A stretch of 15,887 nucleotides of DNA, taken from positions 1 to 15,887 of the forward strand of contig JBQCIO010000146.1 of NCBI GenBank assembly GCA_051953655.1, read 5' to 3'. A program made the position numbers and the translations under genes. The DNA comes from JBQCHF01 sp051953655. GTDB lineage: Bacteria; Actinomycetota; Actinomycetes; Motilibacterales; Motilibacteraceae. The notes beneath the pieces were generated by a model, which did no database searches, had not been told where the DNA came from, and was given only the letters and a program-made list of their open reading frames with translations. Of this stretch, positions 9,164 through 15,672 are shown one piece after another (within the stretch, counting starts at the first letter, position 1; each line of letters begins with the position of its first letter).

Positions 9164-10279
9164 ATGGCGCGGACGGACCTGCCCCCGCGGCGGGGCTCCC
9201 TCGCCCGCGGGTGGCGTCGGAGCACGACGACCATGCGCCGCCGGATCGTGCCCTCCGACGCGTTCGCGCTGCTGTCCGCGGCCCTGCTCGCCTGCGGCAT
9301 CGCGGCGGCGTCCGTGCGGGTGCCGGACTGGGTGCCCGTCTCGGCGCTGGCCCTGGTGCTCTTCCTCGGCGGCTTCCTGCTCACGCTGCGCTCGATGGTG
9401 CTCATCGGCATCGTCGTCGCGGGGCTGCTGGTCGCGGTCACCGTGGCCCGCAGCGACACCGGCCGGCCGGTCACCCCCGGCGGCGCCGTCGTCGTGCTGG
9501 CGATGCTCGTGCTCGTGCTGGTCGTGGCCCGCAGCCGGTCCCGGCTGGGTGTGCCCGGCACCCGCGGGGAGTCGATGCTGGTCGACCTGCGCGACCGGCT
9601 GCGCGCCCAGGGCGAGCTTCCCCCGCTGCCGCGCGGCTGGGGCGCCGAGGTCGTGCTGCGCAGCGCCTACGGCGCCACCTTCTCCGGCGACTTCCTCGTC
9701 GCCAGCCAGTCCCCCGACGAGCGGACCCTCGAGGTGGCCCTGGTCGACGTCTCGGGCAAGGGCGTCGACGCCGGCACCCGCGCGCTGCTGCTCTCCGGGG
9801 CGTTCGGCGGCCTGCTCGGGGCCATGGACCGCGAGGAGTTCCTGCCCGCGGCCAACCAGTACCTGCTGCACCAGCGCTGGCGGGAGGGCTTCGCCACCGC
9901 CGTGCACCTGGTCATCGACCTGGAGACCGGCGACTACCTCGTCACCAGCGCCGGCCACCCGCCGGCCGCGCAGTTCTTCGCCGGCAGCGGCCGGTGGCGC
10001 ACCACCGACTCCACCAGCGGGCCGCTGCTGGGCGTGGTGGACGAGGCGGAGTACGTCGGGGAGAAGGGCCGCCTGGACCGCGGCGACGCGATGCTGCTCT
10101 ACACCGACGGCGTGGTCGAGGTGCCCGGCCGGGACCTCTCCGTGGGGATCGACCGCCTCCTCGGCGAGGCCGAGCGGCTCGTCACCCGCGGCTTCCGCCA
10201 CGGCGCCCGCAAGCTCGTCGACGCCGTGGCCAGCGGCGAGAGCGACGACCGCGCGCTGGTGCTGATCTGGCGGGAGTGA
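9164..10279 (+). CDS. membrane-anchored SpoIIE/PP2C-type serine phosphatase
   Basis: This 371-residue protein has a basic N-terminal tail and about four hydrophobic segments near residues 33-50, 57-75, 77-95 and 106-123. A cytoplasmic PP2C/SpoIIE domain follows from about 160 to the end. The metal-binding acidic residues are visible in SGD (174-176), VDVSGKG (Asp195), LYTDG (Asp315) and the C-terminal SDD (361-362), so it should be active. Such phosphatases commonly dephosphorylate anti-anti-sigma factors in partner-switching pathways. No RsbW- or RsbV-type partner gene lies in this window, so its pathway is unknown. The transcript appears leaderless. It diverges from the Eis-like gene across 130 bases. 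A 417-base gene-free region follows. Confidence 0.9.
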   Translation: MARTDLPPRRGSLARGWRRSTTTMRRRIVPSDAFALLSAALLACGIAAASVRVPDWVPVSALALVLFLGGFLLTLRSMVLIGIVVAGLLVAVTVARSDTGRPVTPGGAVVVLAMLVLVLVVARSRSRLGVPGTRGESMLVDLRDRLRAQGELPPLPRGWGAEVVLRSAYGATFSGDFLVASQSPDERTLEVALVDVSGKGVDAGTRALLLSGAFGGLLGAMDREEFLPAANQYLLHQRWREGFATAVHLVIDLETGDYLVTSAGHPPAAQFFAGSGRWRTTDSTSGPLLGVVDEAEYVGEKGRLDRGDAMLLYTDGVVEVPGRDLSVGIDRLLGEAERLVTRGFRHGARKLVDAVASGESDDRALVLIWRE

Positions 10280-10696
10280 GGGGCTGGCGAGCGCGGCTGA
10301 GCGCGACCGCGGCCGGGCGGCCTTGCTGCGGCGGGGTTCAGCACGGTCGAAGGCGCTGGTGACGGGAGCGGCCGGCGGGGCGGGGGCTCGAGCTGCCGGG
10401 CGGCGGTCTGTCTGCAGGCGGGACGCACAGAGGGTGACCTCGTTGTCGCGACACGCCGGGAGACGGCGCAATACGGTCATACTTCGGGCCGGGACGAGCG
10501 GGTGGAGGGTTCCGGTCGCGACATACCGGCGTGTCGCCCAACAACCTTCCACTCGCGCGCCGGACCAGTCGCAGTCCGCCGGCCGGCCGCATGAGCCGCC
10601 CCGACGCCCGCCGTCACCAGCGCCGTTGACCGTGCCGAGCAGGAACGCAGCCGCCTGGGTACGTCCACGTCGACGTGATGAGGCGCCCTGTCAGAG
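10280..10696. other. gene-free region between phosphatase and tRNA-Gly
   Basis: I see no credible gene; the open frames here run through the tRNA or have poor codon use. Several palindromes are present. There is a long imperfect inverted repeat at 10442-10545 (listed separately). TGTCGCGACA occurs at 10444-10453, and a perfect 12-bp palindrome CACGTCGACGTG at 10666-10677, about 20 bases beyond the 3' end of tRNA-Gly. The middle part (about 10440-10550) is less GC-rich than the flanks. A small RNA cannot be excluded. Confidence 0.5.
10442..10545. repeat. inverted repeat with 12-bp perfect core
   Basis: GCGACACGCCGG (10448-10459) and CCGGCGTGTCGC (10526-10537) are exact inverted copies. Outside them, GTTGT and AACAAC can extend the match across a 2-base difference. 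The 66-base interior contains another copy of the GTCGCGAC half (10515-10522). It could be a large hairpin, an operator pair or a remnant of a repeat element. Confidence 0.5.
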
Positions 10697-10767
10697 AGCG
10701 GGTGACGGGAATCGAACCCGCATGACCAGCTTGGAAGGCTGGGGCTCTGCCATTGAGCTACACCCGC
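10697..10767 (-). tRNA. tRNA-Gly (anticodon UCC)
   Basis: Read on the minus strand, the gene folds as a 71-base cloverleaf. The acceptor GCGGGTG pairs with CACCCGC. The D arm contains GCTCAATGGCAGAGC. The anticodon stem CCAGC/GCTGG encloses loop CTTCCAA with anticodon TCC, and the T arm has a TTCGATT loop. The discriminator base is U, typical of tRNA-Gly. CCA is not encoded. It diverges from tRNA-Pro, 91 bases away. Confidence 0.95.
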
Positions 10768-10784
10768 GCGGTCGGCTCCCTGCC

Positions 10785-10800
10785 CCCGGCTGACGCCGGG
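10785..10800. repeat. hairpin between the divergent tRNA genes
   Basis: CCCGGC and GCCGGG flank the 4-base loop TGAC, 18 bases upstream of tRNA-Gly. It lies in the shared upstream region of both tRNA genes and might affect their promoters. It may also be chance in GC-rich DNA. Confidence 0.3.
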
Positions 10801-10839
10801 CACACCTCGCCGACTGCACGCGGCGGCCCGGGAAGCCCC

Positions 10840-10845
10840 TAGACT
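10840..10845 (+). promoter_or_regulatory. -10 element TAGACT for tRNA-Pro
   Basis: TAGACT fits TANNNT and places transcription initiation near 10852, about 7 bases before the mature tRNA-Pro 5' end at 10859. The -35 region is not recognisable. This is the only good -10 hexamer between the two tRNA genes on the plus strand. Confidence 0.45.
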
Positions 10846-10858
10846 CCTGCAGGCGCCG

Positions 10859-10934
10859 CGGGGCGTAGCGTAGTGGCTAGCGCGCCTGCTTTGGGTGCAG
10901 GAGATCGGGAGTTCGAGTCTCCCCGCCCCGACCA
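10859..10934 (+). tRNA. tRNA-Pro (anticodon UGG), CCA encoded
   Basis: The acceptor CGGGGCG pairs with CGCCCCG. The anticodon stem CCTGC/GCAGG encloses loop TTTGGGT with anticodon TGG. The T stem GGGAG/CTCCC encloses TTCGAGT. The discriminator is A, and the 3' CCA is genomically encoded at 10932-10934. It lies 129 bases upstream of the tig start, with a small hairpin between. Confidence 0.95.
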
Positions 10935-10940
10935 GCACGA

Positions 10941-10956
10941 CCCGCCACCTGGCGGG
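10941..10956 (+). terminator. hairpin after tRNA-Pro
   Basis: CCCGCC and GGCGGG pair around the loop ACCT, beginning 6 bases after the encoded CCA. It probably ends the tRNA-Pro transcript or marks processing. No U-tract follows, so read-through into tig is possible. Confidence 0.45.
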
Positions 10957-11063
10957 AGGTGTCCGCGCGGCACCGTGGCGTCGCCGTCCGACCGCCGTCG
11001 GAGGGCGCAGCGCCGAGCACGAGCACCCGACCGCAGCACCCGAAGGCAAGGAGAGCCCCAGCA

Positions 11064-12503
11064 GTGAAGAGCGCCGTCGAGACCCTGAACCCCACGCGGG
11101 TCCGTCTCTCCGTCGAGGTGCCCTTCGACGAGCTCAAGGACAGCCTGGACGCCGCCTACAAGCGGATCTCGACCCAGGTCCAGATCCCGGGCTTCCGCCG
11201 CGGCAAGGTGCCCCCGCGCCTGATCGACCAGCGGATCGGTCGCGCCGCGGTGCTCGAGGAGGCCATCAACGAGGCCCTGCCGCGCTTCTACGGCGACGCC
11301 GTGCGCGAGCACGAGGTCCAGGTCATCGGCCAGCCCGAGGTCGAGGTCACCGAGCTCGCCGACAACGACAAGCTCGCCTTCACCGCGGAGGTCGACGTCC
11401 GCCCGGACTTCGAGCTGCCGGAGTACCGCGGCCTCGAGGTGACCGTCGACGACGTCGAGGTCAGCGACGAGGACGTCGAGGAGCAGCTGCACCAGCTGCA
11501 GCTGCGCTTCGGGGTGCTCAAGGGCGTCGAGCGCGCCGCGGAGGAGGGCGACTTCCTGTCCGTCGACCTCGCCGCCGCCATCGGCGAGGAGGAGGTCGAC
11601 TCGGTCACCGGCCTGTCCTACGAGGTCGGCAGCAAGAACCTGCTCGACGGGCTGGACGAGGCCGTGCGCGGCATGTCGGCCGACGAGACCAAGACCTTCC
11701 AGACCGAGCTCGCCGGCGGCGAGCACGCCGGTGAGATCGCCGACGTCACCGTCACGGTGAAGTCGGTCAAGGAGCGCGAGCTCCCCGAGCTCGACGACGA
11801 GTTCGCCCAGATGGCCAGCGAGTTCGACACCATCGAGGAGCTGCGCGCCGACGCCCGCGTCCGCACCGAGCGGATGAAGCGCGTCGAGCAGGGCGTGCAG
11901 GCCCGCGACAAGGCGCTCGAGGCGCTGCTGGCGCTGGTCGAGGTGCCGCTGCCCGAGAGCGTCGTGCAGGCCGAGGTCCAGGGCCGGCTGCACAACCTGG
12001 GCCACCAGCTCGAGGCGGCGGGCCTGACCAAGGAGCAGTTCCTGGAGTCCGAGGGCACCGACGAGGCCGCCTTCGACGCCGACATCGAGAAGTCCTCCCG
12101 CGAGGCGATCAAGAGCCAGTTCGTGCTGGACGCGATCGCGGTCAAGGAGGAGATCCAGCCCACCCAGGAGGAGCTCACCGAGCACCTCGTCCGCAGCGCC
12201 TCGCGGATGGGCCTGGCGCCGGACCAGTTCGCCGACCAGCTGATGCAGTCCGGCCAGGTGCCGGTGCTGATCGCCGAGGTCGTGCGCGGCAAGGCCCTGG
12301 CGCTCGTGCTCGAGGCGGCCACGGTCAAGGACGCCAGCGGCAACGTCGTCGACCTCGACGCGCTGCGCGAGGACATCCCCGGCGCCCCGTCCATCGAGGA
12401 GATCGCCGAGGGCGACCTCGAGGACGACGCCGACACGATCGACGAGGACATCGACGCCGCCGAGGTCGCCGACGCCGAGGGCGACCCGGTCCAGCAGGGC
12501 TGA
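11064..12503 (+). CDS. tig: trigger factor, ribosome-associated chaperone and peptidyl-prolyl isomerase
   Basis: Trigger factor binds the ribosome exit tunnel and shields nascent chains. The 479-residue protein shows the family order. The N-terminal ribosome-binding domain has the docking motif GFRRGKVP at 43-50. An FKBP-like isomerase domain covers about 158-243, and a helical C-terminal chaperone domain runs to about 430. The tail after about 440 is strongly acidic (repeated D/E), as often seen in actinobacteria. The GTG at 11064 is chosen because AAGGAG lies 10 bases upstream and the product then begins MKSAVETL as in relatives; frames extending further upstream are not needed. It precedes clpP1, as in mycobacteria, but a strong palindrome separates the two transcripts. 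Confidence 0.96.
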   Translation: MKSAVETLNPTRVRLSVEVPFDELKDSLDAAYKRISTQVQIPGFRRGKVPPRLIDQRIGRAAVLEEAINEALPRFYGDAVREHEVQVIGQPEVEVTELADNDKLAFTAEVDVRPDFELPEYRGLEVTVDDVEVSDEDVEEQLHQLQLRFGVLKGVERAAEEGDFLSVDLAAAIGEEEVDSVTGLSYEVGSKNLLDGLDEAVRGMSADETKTFQTELAGGEHAGEIADVTVTVKSVKERELPELDDEFAQMASEFDTIEELRADARVRTERMKRVEQGVQARDKALEALLALVEVPLPESVVQAEVQGRLHNLGHQLEAAGLTKEQFLESEGTDEAAFDADIEKSSREAIKSQFVLDAIAVKEEIQPTQEELTEHLVRSASRMGLAPDQFADQLMQSGQVPVLIAEVVRGKALALVLEAATVKDASGNVVDLDALREDIPGAPSIEEIAEGDLEDDADTIDEDIDAAEVADAEGDPVQQG

Positions 12504-12547
12504 GCAGCCGCAGCCAGCAGCCGGGCCCTGCAGCCCGACCCAGCAGC

Positions 12548-12587
12548 ACGCGTGAGACCCCCGCCGGCCGGCGGGGGTCTCACGCGT
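12548..12587. terminator. 40-bp perfect palindrome after tig
   Basis: All 20 base pairs of 12548-12587 are self-complementary around a centre at 12567/12568, containing GAGACCCCC and GGGGGTCTC. As RNA it forms a very stable hairpin with a few central bases as the loop. It starts 44 bases after the tig stop and precedes the clpP1 regulatory region, so it should insulate clp transcription from tig. There is no U-tract. Confidence 0.8.
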
Positions 12588-12631
12588 TCGAGGGCCGTCC
12601 GGGCCCGTGCGACATGTGCGTCAGGCACCTA

Positions 12632-12645
12632 CGCCGCCAGCGAAC
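12632..12645 (-). promoter_or_regulatory. candidate ClgR operator upstream of clpP1
   Basis: Read on the minus strand the site is GTTCGC-TGGCG-GCG, matching the ClgR motif GTTCGC-N5-GCG described for actinobacterial clp promoters. It is centred about 58 bases upstream of the transcription start predicted from the -10 at 12684-12689, a normal place for an activator. ClgR is known to activate clpP1P2 in Streptomyces, Corynebacterium and Mycobacterium. The site here is a motif match only. Confidence 0.6.
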
Positions 12646-12683
12646 AGGGGGCCCGGCGGGAGTCAGGCGTCGGGGGGCCGCGT

Positions 12684-12689
12684 TAGTGT
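12684..12689 (+). promoter_or_regulatory. -10 element TAGTGT of the clpP1 promoter
   Basis: TAGTGT fits the TANNNT hexamer, predicting transcription from about 12696. No good -35 is seen at the usual distance, consistent with dependence on an activator such as ClgR. The leader would be about 95 bases to the preferred GTG at 12792, or about 20 bases to the alternative GTG at 12717. Confidence 0.45.
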
Positions 12690-12716
12690 CGGCAGCGCGG
12701 TGGGGGAGCCCCTCCC

Positions 12717-12748
12717 GTGATCAGCGTGATCAGCACCAGAGTGATCAG
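12717..12748 (+). repeat. three direct copies of GTGATCAG upstream of clpP1
   Basis: GTGATCAG occurs at 12717-12724, 12726-12733 and 12741-12748, each with the palindromic core TGATCA. With the preferred clpP1 start they lie in the 5' leader, just downstream of the predicted transcription start. They might be a repressor site or a leader element. If translation began at 12717 they would encode a V/M-I-S repeat. Confidence 0.6.
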
Positions 12749-12791
12749 CCCAGAACTATCCGGCGACGACAGCGAGCAGGTGACGCATCCC

Positions 12792-13448
12792 GTGAGCGAC
12801 CTCATCACGCCGGGCCTCGCGGTCCCGCAGGGCCGCACCCAGGCCCCCGGCGGGTTCGGCCTCGACGACCAGGTCTACAACCGGCTGCTCCGCGAGCGGA
12901 TCATCTTCCTCGGCAGCGTGGTCGAGGACGCGATGGCCAACGCCATCTGCGCGCAGATGCTCCTGCTGGCCGCGGAGGACCCGGACAAGGACATCTACCT
13001 CTACATCAACTCGCCCGGTGGCTCGGTGTCGGCCGGCATGGCCATCTACGACACCATGCAGTACGTCAAGAACGACGTCGCCACCGTGGCCATGGGCCTG
13101 GCCGCCAGCATGGGGCAGTTCCTGCTCTGCGCCGGCGCCGCCGGCAAGCGCTACGCGCTGCCGCACGCGCGGGTCATGATGCACCAGCCTTCCGGTGGCC
13201 TCGGCGGCACCGCCTCGGACATCAAGATCCAGGCCGAGCAGATGCTCTACACCAAGAAGAAGCTGGCCGAGCTGATCGCGATGCACACCGGCCAGTCGGT
13301 GGAGCAGATCGAGACCGACTCGGACCGCGACCGCTGGTTCACCGCGGACGAGGCGCAGACCTACGGCTTCGTCGACCACGTGGTGCAGACCGCCCACCAG
13401 GTCTCCGGCGAGGGCGGCACCGCGGCGCCGTCCGGTCCCGGCGCCTGA
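12792..13448 (+). CDS. clpP1: ATP-dependent Clp protease proteolytic subunit ClpP1
   Basis: ClpP1 is one of two peptidase ring subunits that assemble into the ClpP1P2 tetradecamer and degrade substrates fed by ClpX or ClpC. From this GTG it has 218 residues. The serine-protease triad is Ser106 (GLAASMGQ), His131 (MMHQP) and Asp180 (DRDRWF). The oxyanion-region motif YINSPGGSVSAG is at 71-82. AGGTGA lies 8 bases before the GTG at 12792. An in-frame GTG at 12717, with GGGGAG 8 bases upstream, would add 25 residues. That segment has 5 of 25 codons ending in A or T against about 4 of 218 in the rest, so it is probably leader. clpP2 follows after 59 bases. Confidence 0.9.
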   Translation: MSDLITPGLAVPQGRTQAPGGFGLDDQVYNRLLRERIIFLGSVVEDAMANAICAQMLLLAAEDPDKDIYLYINSPGGSVSAGMAIYDTMQYVKNDVATVAMGLAASMGQFLLCAGAAGKRYALPHARVMMHQPSGGLGGTASDIKIQAEQMLYTKKKLAELIAMHTGQSVEQIETDSDRDRWFTADEAQTYGFVDHVVQTAHQVSGEGGTAAPSGPGA

Positions 13449-13507
13449 CCTCCGGCACCCCGCCGACAGCCCCTCATCTCGCAGCGACACCGGAGGACTT
13501 CCCAGCG

Positions 13508-14176
13508 ATGAGCGATCTCACCGTCCCGCCTGCCGGCCAACACGGTCTGGCCGTGCCCGGCCCCAGCTCCCGCTACGTGCTGCCCAGCTTCATCGAGCGC
13601 ACCAGCCAGGGCTTCCGCGAGTACAACCCCTACTCGAAGCTCTTCGAGGAGCGGATCATCTTCCTCGGCGTGCAGGTCGACGACGCCAGCGCCAACGACG
13701 TCATGGCCCAGCTGCTCACGCTCGAGTCGATGGACCCGGACCGCGACATCTTCATCTACATCAACTCGCCCGGCGGCTCGTTCACCGCGCTCACGGCGAT
13801 CTACGACACGATGCAGTTCGTCAAGCCCGACATCCAGACGGTGTGCATGGGCCAGGCCGCGAGCGCGGCCGCCGTCCTGCTCGCCGCGGGCACGCCGGGC
13901 AAGCGCTACGCGCTGGCCAACTCCCGCATCCTCATCCACCAGCCCTACTCCGAGGGTGGCGGTCAGGGCTCGGACATCGAGATCCAGGCCCGCGAGATCC
14001 TGCGGATGCGCGAGTGGCTCGAGGAGACGCTGGCCAAGCACTCGAACGACAAGGCCAGCGTCGAGCAGGTCCGCAAGGACATCGAGCGCGACAAGATCCT
14101 CACCGCGCAGGAGGCCGTGGAGTACGGCCTCGTCGACCAGGTGATCACGAGCCGCAAGGCTTCCCTCCCGGGCTGA
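13508..14176 (+). CDS. clpP2: ATP-dependent Clp protease proteolytic subunit ClpP2
   Basis: ClpP2 is the second Clp peptidase subunit, 222 residues, and forms the heptameric ring that pairs with ClpP1. In mycobacteria the ClpP2 ring is the one that docks ClpX. The triad is Ser119 (GQAASAAA), His144 (ILIHQP) and Asp195 (ERDKIL). The INSPGGSFTALT motif lies at 85-96. Compared with ClpP1 it has a longer N-terminal segment (about 30 residues) before the FIERTSQ helix, a usual place for propeptide processing. The ATG has GGAGGA 10 bases upstream. The 59-base spacing from clpP1 fits one operon. clpX follows after 215 bases and a palindrome. Confidence 0.96.
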   Translation: MSDLTVPPAGQHGLAVPGPSSRYVLPSFIERTSQGFREYNPYSKLFEERIIFLGVQVDDASANDVMAQLLTLESMDPDRDIFIYINSPGGSFTALTAIYDTMQFVKPDIQTVCMGQAASAAAVLLAAGTPGKRYALANSRILIHQPYSEGGGQGSDIEIQAREILRMREWLEETLAKHSNDKASVEQVRKDIERDKILTAQEAVEYGLVDQVITSRKASLPG

Positions 14177-14185
14177 CGCCTACCC

Positions 14186-14207
14186 GGGCCACCGCCGGCG
14201 GTGGCCC
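14186..14207. terminator. 22-bp perfect palindrome after clpP2
   Basis: GGGCCACCGCC (14186-14196) is followed immediately by its reverse complement (14197-14207). It starts 9 bases after the clpP2 stop and fits a hairpin terminator or attenuator between clpP1P2 and clpX. No U-tract follows. Partial read-through into clpX is possible. Confidence 0.65.
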
Positions 14208-14322
14208 CGGCCCACCCGCCGGGGCCCCGCGGCCGGCCCAGTTCGGCGCTCCGCGTCCCACCGCCCGGCACCCGGCCGGGGGACGCGCGGCGACATGCGG
14301 GACGGGCGACCCCTCGCCGGGG

Positions 14323-14328
14323 TACCGT
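14323..14328 (+). promoter_or_regulatory. possible -10 element TACCGT for clpX
   Basis: TACCGT fits TANNNT and would start transcription near 14335, giving a leader of about 57 bases before the clpX GTG. No -35 box is convincing and no full ClgR motif is seen in the 215-base clpP2-clpX gap. The palindrome just after clpP2 makes a separate clpX promoter plausible. Confidence 0.3.
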
Positions 14329-14391
14329 CGTGGACGAACGGCACGGATCCCCGGATGTCCCGGGGCCGTCGGCAGCGAGGAGTGGCACCGG

Positions 14392-15672
14392 GTGGCACGC
14401 ATCGGCGACGGCGGCGACCTGCTCAAGTGCTCGTTCTGCGGGAAGAGCCAGAAGCAGGTCAAGAAGCTCATCGCGGGCCCCGGCGTCTACATCTGCGACG
14501 AGTGCATCGATCTCTGCAACGAGATCATCGAGGAGGAGCTCTCCGAGAGCTCGGACCTCAAGTGGGACGAGCTGCCCAAGCCGCGCGAGATCTACGAGTT
14601 CCTCGACCAGTACGTGATCGGTCAGGACACCGCGAAGAAGGCGCTCTCGGTCGCCGTCTACAACCACTACAAGCGGGTGCAGGCCGGCGAGGCCGGCAAG
14701 CCCGGGCGCGACGACCACGTCGAGCTGGCCAAGAGCAACATCCTGCTGCTCGGCCCCACCGGCTGCGGCAAGACCCTGCTGGCCCAGACGCTGGCCAAGA
14801 TGCTCAACGTGCCGTTCGCCATCGCCGACGCCACCGCCCTCACCGAGGCGGGCTACGTCGGCGAGGACGTCGAGAACATCCTGCTCAAGCTCATCCAGGC
14901 GGCCGACTACGACGTCAAGAAGGCCGAGACCGGGATCATCTACATCGACGAGGTCGACAAGATCGCCCGCAAGAGCGAGAACCCGTCGATCACCCGCGAC
15001 GTCTCCGGCGAGGGCGTCCAGCAGGCGCTGCTGAAGATCCTCGAGGGCACCACCGCGTCGGTGCCCCCGCAGGGCGGGCGCAAGCACCCGCACCAGGAGT
15101 TCATCCAGATCGACACGACGAACGTGCTGTTCATCGTGGGCGGCGCCTTCGCCGGTCTGGACAAGATCATCGAGTCGCGGGTCGGCAAGAAGGGCCTCGG
15201 CTTCGGAGCGCAGCTGCGCTCCAAGACCGACATCGACACCTCCGACGTCTTCGCCGACGTCATGCCCGAGGACCTGCTGAAGTTCGGGATGATCCCGGAG
15301 TTCATCGGCCGGCTCCCGGTCATCACCAGCGTGCACAACCTCGACCGCGAGGCGCTGGTGCGCATCCTGGTCGACCCGAAGAACGCGCTGGTCCGCCAGT
15401 ACAAGCGCCTGTTCGAGCTCGACGGCGTCGAGCTCGAGTTCACCGACGACGCCCTCGAGGCCGTCGCCGACCAGGCGATCCTGCGCGGCACCGGAGCCCG
15501 CGGCCTGCGCGCGATCATGGAGGAGGTGCTCCTCTCGGTCATGTACGAGGTGCCCTCCCGCAAGGACGTCGCCCGCGTGGTCGTCACCGGCGAGGTCGTC
15601 CTCGAGCACGTCAACCCCACCCTCGTCCCGCGCGAGGCCCCCAAGCGGGAGCGCCGGGAGAAGAGCGCGTAG
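14392..15672 (+). CDS. clpX: ATP-dependent Clp protease ATP-binding subunit ClpX
   Basis: ClpX is the hexameric AAA+ unfoldase that recognises tagged substrates and threads them into ClpP1P2. The 426-residue length equals that of M. tuberculosis ClpX, and the N-terminus MARIGDGGDLLKCSFCG matches it. The zinc-binding domain uses Cys13, Cys16, Cys35 and Cys38. Walker A GPTGCGKT is at 121-128, pore loop GYVG at 154-157, and Walker B ends in Asp186-Glu187. The GGRKH pore loop, the LGF loop (KKGLGFG) that contacts ClpP, and sensor-2 GARGLRAI follow. The GTG start has GAGGAG 9 bases upstream. The C-terminal tail is charged. The stop is intact, 215 bases before the window end. Confidence 0.97.
   Translation: MARIGDGGDLLKCSFCGKSQKQVKKLIAGPGVYICDECIDLCNEIIEEELSESSDLKWDELPKPREIYEFLDQYVIGQDTAKKALSVAVYNHYKRVQAGEAGKPGRDDHVELAKSNILLLGPTGCGKTLLAQTLAKMLNVPFAIADATALTEAGYVGEDVENILLKLIQAADYDVKKAETGIIYIDEVDKIARKSENPSITRDVSGEGVQQALLKILEGTTASVPPQGGRKHPHQEFIQIDTTNVLFIVGGAFAGLDKIIESRVGKKGLGFGAQLRSKTDIDTSDVFADVMPEDLLKFGMIPEFIGRLPVITSVHNLDREALVRILVDPKNALVRQYKRLFELDGVELEFTDDALEAVADQAILRGTGARGLRAIMEEVLLSVMYEVPSRKDVARVVVTGEVVLEHVNPTLVPREAPKRERREKSA

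Noticed and set aside
7670..10552. A 960-codon minus-strand frame across the Eis-like and phosphatase genes.
   Set aside because: It overlaps two genes with clear family motifs and encodes Arg/Gly/Pro-rich composition-driven sequence. It is a shadow frame.
10357..10710. Possible attachment-site duplication: GGTGACGGGA occurs near 10357 and in the 3' half of tRNA-Gly.
   Set aside because: Only about 10 bases match, there is no integrase and no intervening mobile cargo. This is a chance similarity in GC-rich DNA.
10323..10793. A 156-codon frame reading through the tRNA-Gly gene.
   Set aside because: Its C-terminal part is antisense tRNA sequence, a well-known source of spurious proteins, and the rest has atypical codon use.
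12658..13508. A possible frameshift or fusion joining clpP1 and clpP2.
   Set aside because: Each has its own stop, ribosome site, full-length domain and catalytic triad, as is normal for actinobacterial paired clpP genes.
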